Source: Trichomonas tenax (Eukaryota; Parabasalia; Trichomonadida; Trichomonadidae). Taken from it: a DNA stretch of 12,459 nucleotides. Below are positions 6,109 through 12,459 of the stretch, piece by piece. The stretch spans positions 1-12,459 of the forward strand of contig JALKBU010001332.1 of assembly GCA_023091735.1 (NCBI GenBank), in the 5' to 3' direction. The position numbers were made by a program, and so were the translations under genes. A model generated the notes under the pieces. It saw only the letters and a program-made list of their open reading frames with translations. It was not told the DNA's origin and searched no databases. The stretch's first letter is position 1. Each line of letters starts with the position of its first letter.

Positions 6109-8535
6109 ATGTCATCAATCTGGACTGCTGGATCTTCAGATGGATTTAGAATCGGCAGAGATCGCGATGACAATGACCCTCATCCCATTTTCGTGCCTGA
6201 GGGTGCCTTTATTAAAACTCTTTCAGCTTCATGGAAAAGTGGTTGCTATGTAACGAGTAAAAACGATTTTTATTCCTGGGGATCGGGTCAATCGTGGAGA
6301 CTTGGCACAGGCAACCGCATTGATAGTCCTTATCCACAATTAGTTTCGACATTTCCAGAATTTAATTTTCAACAAATTGCATCAGGCGACAAATTCACAG
6401 CAGCACTCAGCCAGGACGGCTCTGTACTCGTATGGGGTGCTGGGTACGCTCATTCTCCTACAAATCTTAAACTTGAAGGCAAAGTTAAACATATCGCCGC
6501 ATGTCAGACACAGCTCATGTGTGCTTTAGCTGATGGCAGAGTAGCAATCGCAAATCGCCACAAACAAGTTCAATATATTCGAATACCAGATATAAATATC
6601 GTGAAAGTTGCAATTGGAACATCGCATTACTTAGCACTATCAGAAGATGGTGTCGCCTATTCATGGGGAGGCGAATCTCCTGCGACAGGGCAACCAAAAG
6701 AGACAAATTCACCAACACAAGTTCCAAATCTTCCAACATCGATTCAAAGTGTGTTTGCTTATCACAACAACAGCTGGTTCGTCCACATTGACGGTTCCGT
6801 TTACTGCTGCGGTGCGAATATCGATGGATCTCTTGGGTTAGGATCAACATCATCAACGAGGACTGTTGTGAGACATCCATATAACTTTGGTAATAGCCCA
6901 GTCATCCAAATCAGCTGCGGTGATGATTTCACGCTCGTTCTCAATCTCAAGGGCCAAGTTTTTGCTGCAGGTAATCCAGAGCACGGAAGAACAATGGTTT
7001 CAAACACAACGAATTCCCATGAGTTCCAAGAATGCACTAAAATGACCGGACACAACGTCACACAGATTTCGTGCGGCTGTTATTCATCTGCTTTGCTCGT
7101 TGACGGTGCTTTACCTTTGGATCTCGGTGATGTCCTCATTAGAGATTTCAAGGAATTCCGCATGCAATCTTCATCGATCAGTGTTACAGACTATGAAGGA
7201 AAAAGATTCACATTGACTTCTGGAGAAGAAGTTTTGTTCAACTTTGGTCTCCAAAAGGGCGATATTTTAATCGACAGAACAATCAAAGGCGACATGGACA
7301 AGCAGTGCATGGTTATTGGTGCTTTCGAAGACATTCCTGTTGTCATTCGTGAAGAAGATTGCAAGATTTACCCATTAAAAGGAATCACATTTGAAGAAAT
7401 CATTTCATGCTTTGATCTCATCGAGCGTGAAAACGCAGAACTTGCTTTCGCAACAGGAGCAAATGGACTCAGAGTTTCTGTTGACAAGAGTGACTCAGCA
7501 ATGACTCCTTTCAACGGCCTCAAAGTTGGCGATGTTATCAATGATGGTTCTGTTATCGTAGGCGCACGTGGACATCATTTGTTTGCAGAAAAGGAGGGAA
7601 TGTTTAATGAGATAACATTCAGCCAGATCATTTCTGTTTCTCGTGACGGAGATTTGATCCAGAGATACTCTTTAGCTGATGGAAGAGACTGTTTTGTTAA
7701 GAGTGCTTCGGAAAAGGGAACATTAATCTTTGATCCAAATGTTGGTGCTGCGGAATATGTCGGTGCTCTTGCTGAGACATCGTGCTTCGCTAGCCCAGCA
7801 GATTTCGGCCTCCTTAGAACGAAACTCAATGGATATGTTGCAAGAACGAACAAAGTTGATACAACAAGATCACTTTTCCTTGAATCAATGGATACAGCAA
7901 TTGTTTCCATTTCAACTGTTGACACATTAAAACTTGGTGTTGCCTGCTTCGATGTAGTGAGACATAAAGAGTGTGGACGCGCTTCAGTTCTTGGTACATT
8001 AGGCGAAAAAGTTGCTGTGAGATTGGAAAAAATCAAAAACAATTTTGGATGCATCAAACTCGTTGATCCTAAAGATCTGACATTGATTGCACGCATCAAT
8101 TGCCCAGGTGAGCGAGAAATTGCAGGAATGAAGCTCTCTGTTAACACAGCTGATTTCAAAGAGCACAAAATACTTCCAGGAGACGTCGTCGAAATCGGCA
8201 CAAAAGAAGCTTCAATCGTCGGATGCAAAGATGGCAAAGTTTATGTTCTTTTCAATGGCGAAGACACACCAAGAATACTTGAGAAGTATGATAGGCTCGT
8301 GAGAAGGAGTCTGCCTGTATATGGAATATCAGAGATCGCAGGAAGAAAGATTTTAGTCAGCAGTTACACACTTGGATTTTCGAGATATTTCCCGGGTGAA
8401 GTTTTAACGAAGAAAGGACGTCCATTCAAGTTTTTAGGCGTTGAAGACAACAAAGAAAGAACAACACTGTTCATGGATATGTCCACTGGCGAAGTTCTTC
8501 ACATTCCTGCCGTTTCACTTGATCTTCGGATTTAA
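6109..8535 (+). CDS. RCC1-repeat (beta-propeller) protein with a repetitive C-terminal half
   Basis: An 808-residue protein. The start is fixed because TAA lies in frame immediately before the ATG. Residues about 1-335 form an RCC1-type propeller: FYSWGSGQSWRLGTGNR (54-70), IASGDKFTAALSQDGSVLVWG (90-110), VAIGTSHYLALSEDGVAYSWGG (167-188), VYCCGANIDGSLGLGS (231-246), ISCGDDFTLVLNLKGQVFAAG (268-288) and ISCGCYSSALLVDG (320-333). RCC1 domains act as Ran exchange factors, chromatin binders or general scaffolds; no Ran-specific residue can be argued from sequence alone. Residues about 335-808 are not a family I recognise. They look all-beta, with repeated units of the form hydrophobic-x-x-G-D/E-V/I, then a V/I-G turn, then a V/L-F/Y strand, near residues 340, 384, 474, 610, 691 and 763. 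No membrane segment. Codon use is intermediate. RCC1 part secure, specific role unknown. Confidence 0.85.
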   Translation: MSSIWTAGSSDGFRIGRDRDDNDPHPIFVPEGAFIKTLSASWKSGCYVTSKNDFYSWGSGQSWRLGTGNRIDSPYPQLVSTFPEFNFQQIASGDKFTAALSQDGSVLVWGAGYAHSPTNLKLEGKVKHIAACQTQLMCALADGRVAIANRHKQVQYIRIPDINIVKVAIGTSHYLALSEDGVAYSWGGESPATGQPKETNSPTQVPNLPTSIQSVFAYHNNSWFVHIDGSVYCCGANIDGSLGLGSTSSTRTVVRHPYNFGNSPVIQISCGDDFTLVLNLKGQVFAAGNPEHGRTMVSNTTNSHEFQECTKMTGHNVTQISCGCYSSALLVDGALPLDLGDVLIRDFKEFRMQSSSISVTDYEGKRFTLTSGEEVLFNFGLQKGDILIDRTIKGDMDKQCMVIGAFEDIPVVIREEDCKIYPLKGITFEEIISCFDLIERENAELAFATGANGLRVSVDKSDSAMTPFNGLKVGDVINDGSVIVGARGHHLFAEKEGMFNEITFSQIISVSRDGDLIQRYSLADGRDCFVKSASEKGTLIFDPNVGAAEYVGALAETSCFASPADFGLLRTKLNGYVARTNKVDTTRSLFLESMDTAIVSISTVDTLKLGVACFDVVRHKECGRASVLGTLGEKVAVRLEKIKNNFGCIKLVDPKDLTLIARINCPGEREIAGMKLSVNTADFKEHKILPGDVVEIGTKEASIVGCKDGKVYVLFNGEDTPRILEKYDRLVRRSLPVYGISEIAGRKILVSSYTLGFSRYFPGEVLTKKGRPFKFLGVEDNKERTTLFMDMSTGEVLHIPAVSLDLRI

Positions 8536-9100
8536 TTATTTTGTTTTTTTTTTGTTATTATTTCTGTTTTAATAAATATATATAGATACGTTTTTAAATT
8601 CACGTTCCGAGTCCTTGATGTTATACATTATCCGTTTATTAATTGATCACAGCAAAATTCAAAAATAATCATACAAACAGCTCTGCAACGTACTTATTAG
8701 ATTGTTTTTGATAATAAAATGTATTTGTTGATGTATTGTTAATTTTGAAATAATGATACGTTTAGTTTTAATACATGTAAATCGGCACATGAAATATTTA
8801 GCATCCAAAATAATCATTGGTATATGAGTTTTATCAATTGGAGAACAATTAGCGCTCAATTTTTTTACATTGATTTTAATAAACGTGATAACACTTGAAA
8901 TCAACATATTCTGCAGGAAAACTACATTTTCCCCATTTGTAACGAATGGTTAGCGTTAAGAATTAATTTCATCTTTATAGGTTTAAAATTAGAAGCTAAA
9001 ACTTGATGTGCAGTTGATACACAGTCTAAGGAAGGTGTTTATCACATTAAATTGAAAATTCAAAACTTATTTTAAACGTTCGCGAAATTAATTTAAATCA
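8536..9100. other. Gene-free gap between the RCC1-like and coiled-coil genes
   Basis: These 565 A+T-rich bases start with T-runs and an AATAAA motif near 8571-8576 that probably ends the RCC1-like transcript. An 82-codon minus-strand ORF (8659-8907) is very rich in Ile, Lys and Phe and shows no family signal, so it is not called. TCA at 9098-9100 abuts the next ATG. No RNA gene recognised. Confidence 0.5.
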
Positions 9101-11737
9101 ATGTCTGACATCGAGCTTAGCGAGTGTTCATATCTGACCGATATGGAGGATCCAGCTATGGCAGCCAAAGACAACCAGATCAGAGATCTCACATTTGAGA
9201 AGCAGCGTCTCGAAGATCTCGTCAAAAATTTGCAATCTTCGCTCGAGAATGTAAAGACACAGTTGAAGGATACTATAGCAGCGGTCGACACATCAAATTC
9301 CGTCGCTGGAGAAATACAGAAGCTTAAGAAAGAAAATACCGAACTTTCGCAGAAAAAGGATCAGCTTGAGAAACAGGTGCAGTTGATGACGAATTCGGCG
9401 AACGACTCGACAAAGAAGCTCTCTGAGGAAATTTCAGCCTTGGCACAGCAGCGTGACGAAGCTGTTGCAAATCTCGAGAAATCTGATGAGCGCGTTGCCA
9501 AATTGCGCAAGGAACGCCAAGACCTTCGCTCTCAGGTTGAGGAAAAGGACGAATTACTCCAGGCTATCACTGAAGATTTGCAGAAGGCGAAATTACACAA
9601 GAAGAAGCTCTCTCAGAAGTATATTGCCGCTACAGAGCAGCTGACGCAGCTCGAGCATGAGAAGGAAGCTTTGGCATTCGAGAATCAGCAACTTCAGAAC
9701 GAAAAGACATCAATCACGTCAGAGATGGAGTCTTTGAAGCTCAAAGTCGACACAGCGAAGTCCTTCAACAGCGAGACAGAGACATCGCTTCGCACACTCG
9801 AAAACGAGCTCAAGCAGAAGATTGATGTCATTTCAGCCCTCGAAGAACAGATTGATGCACAGCGCGAAGAACTTTCTGAGTTCGCTGAAGAGCGCCAAAA
9901 GATTTTAATGATAATGCAGACAATGCAGAAATCACTCTCTGACGCCGAGTTCACAGTTGAAAACCTTCAGAAGGAGAACGCCCAGCTCAAGCTCAGAGTC
10001 AAGACAGGTGCTAAGCCAGTCTCGAAGCCATTCGCCACACAGCAGGAGTTCGACAACCTCACGATCCCATTCTTCGGTGACTTGAAGTCCCGCACATGCA
10101 ACATCATGCAGCTCCCGCAGTACACTCCATTCCAGAGAATCCAGTTGGTCATGAACGAGGCCGCGAAGGCAATCCAGACATTAAACGAACATATTGTCGT
10201 CGCAAACAAGAAGGTTGAAGCATCTCAAAAGGCCTACGACAACTTCGCTGCTGATCAAGTCATCTACTCAGAGATCTGCGACGCCATTCTCGAGGACCTC
10301 AAGAAGCTCGCGCAGAACCAGGAGCTCATCAACAACTGCCCGAACACAGATGTCGATGAGGGATTCTTGGAGTTCATCAACGAGAAGATAGAAGCCATGT
10401 CACAGTCCATCCAGCGCGAAGCCGTTAAAGATCCGAAGTACATCAACAGCGACTTCTTCTTCGCTAACGACGTCAAGCAGCGTCAGGCAGCAGTCAAGAA
10501 GCTTCTCCAGCCAGAAGACTCAACATTCACACTCTTCTGCGGACAGTTCCTCACGAACGTCTTCCTCCAGAACCAGTTGATGGCAGTCACAGCTCCTCTC
10601 CAGCTCATCGACTCCATGACAAAGAGCGGCGCGCTCAAGGGAACGCAGCTCCAGGACGTCCCACACTTGATCGAGACATTGAACGTTAAAGTCAACCACA
10701 TAACGAAGCAGAACAAGAAGCTCACAACGCAGCTCAAGAAGTCACAGCAGCACGAACTCGACCTCGTCCAGTCCGACAACGACAAGAAGACAAAGATCTC
10801 AGAGCTCACATTGCAGGTCGACAACTTGCAGAACGAGATTGGCGTTCTCAAAGTTAAGCTCCAAGTTGCTCAGAACGAACTTGCTCTCAAGGAGTCAGAG
10901 TGCGGCTCTCTCAACGACTTCGCTAAGGAAATCAAAGCAGGCGTCGAGGAGAAGGCAAACGATCAGCGCGAACGCACAGACAAGCTCGAGGCCGCTCTCC
11001 AGCAGAAGACGAGGGAGTGCGATGAGATGACAAAGCTCATGAAGGAGTTGCAGAGAACAATCGAGGAGTCTGCAAACGCCGCATACAAGCGCTTCAAGCG
11101 TGCAGAAGAAGACTATGTCAGCCAGATCGAGGCCCTCAACAACCAGGTCGATGAGTATGAAGCTGAGTTGCAGAAGCGCAAGAAACAAGCCAAGAAGAAC
11201 GAAAAGATGATCCGCGATACATACGAATCACAGATGTGCGAGATGAGCCTGAAGTACGAAAACGGAAAGCGCACCCTCGAAGAAACAATCATATCTCTCA
11301 AGGAGAAGGCAGACAATGCTCGCGACATGTCAAAGAAGCTCGTCGAGAATGTCTCTGATGTCGAGAAGAGGAATGTTCAGCTCACAAAGGAGAACACAGA
11401 CCTCGCACAGCAGCTCAAGGTAGCGAAGCATGAGAATAACAAGTTCAAGAACGAGCAGCAGAAGGCGACGCAGCAGAAGCAGGCACAGCTTTCAGCACAG
11501 CTGATGGCAGCAGAGTCGAGAGCACAGCAGCAGATCCAGGAAGAGAAGCGCAATGCCCAGAAGAAGGTTAGCGACATGCTCCACGTCGTGTACGAGAACA
11601 TTGGCACATTTTATGGTGCCGAGGAATCAGAGTTTGACGTCGATGCTTTCCAGCAGTCCGTGAAGAATGCTAGAGATGATCTCGACAAGCTCAGATTCTT
11701 CCAGAACGAAGCTACAAAACCAGAAATCAAGGAGTAA
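9101..11737 (+). CDS. Large coiled-coil protein with a central non-coiled domain, function unknown
   Basis: An 878-residue protein starting MSDIELSECSYLTDMEDPAM. Residues about 23-300 are a long Glu/Lys/Gln/Leu heptad coiled coil. Residues about 306-510 break the heptads and include proline, cysteine and aromatic residues (LTIPFFGDLKSRTCNIMQLP, NSDFFFANDVKQRQAAVKKL, LFCGQFLTNVFLQNQ), so a folded domain is likely. Residues about 520-825 return to coiled coil, and a short C-terminal block (MLHVVYENIGTFYGAEESEF, about 826-845, then DLDKLRFFQNE) looks globular and may be a binding tail. No motor, kinase or membrane motif is seen. Such proteins in trichomonads are often cytoskeletal (costa, pelta-axostyle, basal body), but that is context only. 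Codons shift to strongly C/G-ending in the 3' two thirds, as in L3, which suggests high expression. A generic myosin-tail-like or SMC-like database hit would not be informative. Confidence 0.8.
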   Translation: MSDIELSECSYLTDMEDPAMAAKDNQIRDLTFEKQRLEDLVKNLQSSLENVKTQLKDTIAAVDTSNSVAGEIQKLKKENTELSQKKDQLEKQVQLMTNSANDSTKKLSEEISALAQQRDEAVANLEKSDERVAKLRKERQDLRSQVEEKDELLQAITEDLQKAKLHKKKLSQKYIAATEQLTQLEHEKEALAFENQQLQNEKTSITSEMESLKLKVDTAKSFNSETETSLRTLENELKQKIDVISALEEQIDAQREELSEFAEERQKILMIMQTMQKSLSDAEFTVENLQKENAQLKLRVKTGAKPVSKPFATQQEFDNLTIPFFGDLKSRTCNIMQLPQYTPFQRIQLVMNEAAKAIQTLNEHIVVANKKVEASQKAYDNFAADQVIYSEICDAILEDLKKLAQNQELINNCPNTDVDEGFLEFINEKIEAMSQSIQREAVKDPKYINSDFFFANDVKQRQAAVKKLLQPEDSTFTLFCGQFLTNVFLQNQLMAVTAPLQLIDSMTKSGALKGTQLQDVPHLIETLNVKVNHITKQNKKLTTQLKKSQQHELDLVQSDNDKKTKISELTLQVDNLQNEIGVLKVKLQVAQNELALKESECGSLNDFAKEIKAGVEEKANDQRERTDKLEAALQQKTRECDEMTKLMKELQRTIEESANAAYKRFKRAEEDYVSQIEALNNQVDEYEAELQKRKKQAKKNEKMIRDTYESQMCEMSLKYENGKRTLEETIISLKEKADNARDMSKKLVENVSDVEKRNVQLTKENTDLAQQLKVAKHENNKFKNEQQKATQQKQAQLSAQLMAAESRAQQQIQEEKRNAQKKVSDMLHVVYENIGTFYGAEESEFDVDAFQQSVKNARDDLDKLRFFQNEATKPEIKE

Positions 11738-12459
11738 TCCTTTTCAGTTTAGGAAATGATTTTGTTTATTTTTGTTTCTCAATATTTGATTAAATAAGAT
11801 CCCCTTTTAACGCAATATTTTGCAAAAAAGACTGTGAACAGCTATTAAACATTTCATGTTATCATCCAAAGCACATAAAAAGATAACGTGGATTAGGGAT
11901 GTTTGAAAATATACGTTATTGATATAAACTTTTCGGGGAGGACGAAAAACTCTTTAAGGTTCGAAAACAAAAAAGTGACTGGTCAATTTGGACCCATGGT
12001 ATTATGATTTAAATTCGTTCTGCAAAAGTCTGCAAAGTCAATGGAACTGAAGAGAAGGGAAGTGCATCGGAATATGTGAAAATTTAATTTTTCCTTTCCT
12101 CAAAAAGCTCTTGTTTTGCCTTGAAATACTTACTGTATGATAGGCATTACTATCGCAGATGAACACAAGTAAAATGAGGATCTATAATTACCAAATTGCG
12201 ATAATTTTTAAAAATAAAGACCTTTTGTTATATAAATTAGCTTATCCTATAAGAAGGTATTTGATATCTATCACATTTGTGCTTAAATGAGGAAAGACAA
12301 TTAACACTAAACAAACGTTCGATTTATCGATCGGGAAAAATTTTCCTTCTGCGGTGTAGTCCCGCGACCTTCATAACTTTTTATCTGATCAATATTTTTT
12401 CGATTTGAAAGTACTTTCATGTACTTATTGATAGTTGTCTATCCAGTGGTATAAGTGGC
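11738..12459. other. Gene-free 3' gap
   Basis: These 722 bases hold no convincing ORF on either strand. A TAAA at 11791-11794 in a T-rich stretch is a likely 3' end for the coiled-coil transcript. Near the right edge a less A+T-rich patch (about 12316-12370) contains a palindrome GGAAAAATTTTCC and a GCGG/CCGC hairpin, which might belong to a structured RNA or a promoter for a gene beyond the edge. Confidence 0.5.

Noticed and set aside
7575..8237. A 220-codon minus-strand ORF inside the RCC1-like gene
   Set aside because: It is a shadow of the sense gene; no family resemblance, Ser/Pro/Thr-rich as is typical of antisense reading.
8659..8907. An 82-codon minus-strand ORF starting with ATG in the gap after the RCC1-like gene
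   Set aside because: It is rich in Ile, Lys, Phe and Asn as expected of random A+T-rich DNA, has no recognisable motif, and its codons do not resemble those of its neighbours.
12430..12459. A tRNA-like D-arm (AGTGGTA) at the right edge
   Set aside because: The D-loop letters fit, but the flanking bases do not form a D-stem and U8 is missing in the fitting register; the rest would lie outside the window, so it cannot be supported.
1..12459. CRISPR array, insertion sequence, bacterial operon or viral segment
   Set aside because: No regularly spaced repeats, transposase, integrase, capsid or polymerase motifs were seen; gene content and signals are eukaryotic throughout.

Overview
The window looks like nuclear DNA of a trichomonad-type parabasalid (Trichomonas, Tritrichomonas or a relative). 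The reasons are a eukaryotic gene set, very A+T-rich gaps of 0.1-0.7 kb, largely intron-free ORFs with A/T-rich or C/G-ending codon use depending on the gene, stop codons merging into UAAA (the trichomonad poly(A) signal), large coiled-coil and ankyrin proteins, and upstream regions that fit very short 5' leaders. The genus is an inference; no rRNA or other marker gene is present.

Layout from left to right: the N-terminal half of ribosomal protein L3 (minus strand, cut by the window edge); a divergent promoter gap; a small ENY2/Sus1-like gene (plus strand, 1038-1376); a convergent 115-base gap; an ankyrin-repeat gene (minus strand, 2580-1492) broken by three A+T-rich intervening sequences; a divergent promoter gap; a 962-residue HEAT/importin-beta-like protein (plus, 2764-5652); an 808-residue RCC1-propeller protein with an unrecognised repetitive C-terminal half (plus, 6109-8535); an 878-residue coiled-coil protein (plus, 9101-11737); and a 0.7 kb 3' gap with no gene I can support. 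The genes look monocistronic, each with its own gap, and share no obvious pathway. Three of them (ENY2-like, importin-like, RCC1-like) belong to families that often act in transcription/mRNA export, nuclear transport or Ran/chromatin biology, but nothing here shows that they work together.

The most unusual signal is in the ankyrin gene. The open frame is interrupted only at three places. Each place is at the beta-hairpin just before the 'G-x-T-P-L-H' helix start of one of the first three ankyrin repeats, and each holds an A+T-rich insert (about 52, 18 and 41 bases). Two inserts begin with GT and end in the same 16-base sequence. Removing all three takes out exactly 111 bases, restores one frame and predicts a 325-residue protein. 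They could be non-canonical mini-introns, small inserted elements, or patterned decay of a pseudogene. Transcript data would decide.
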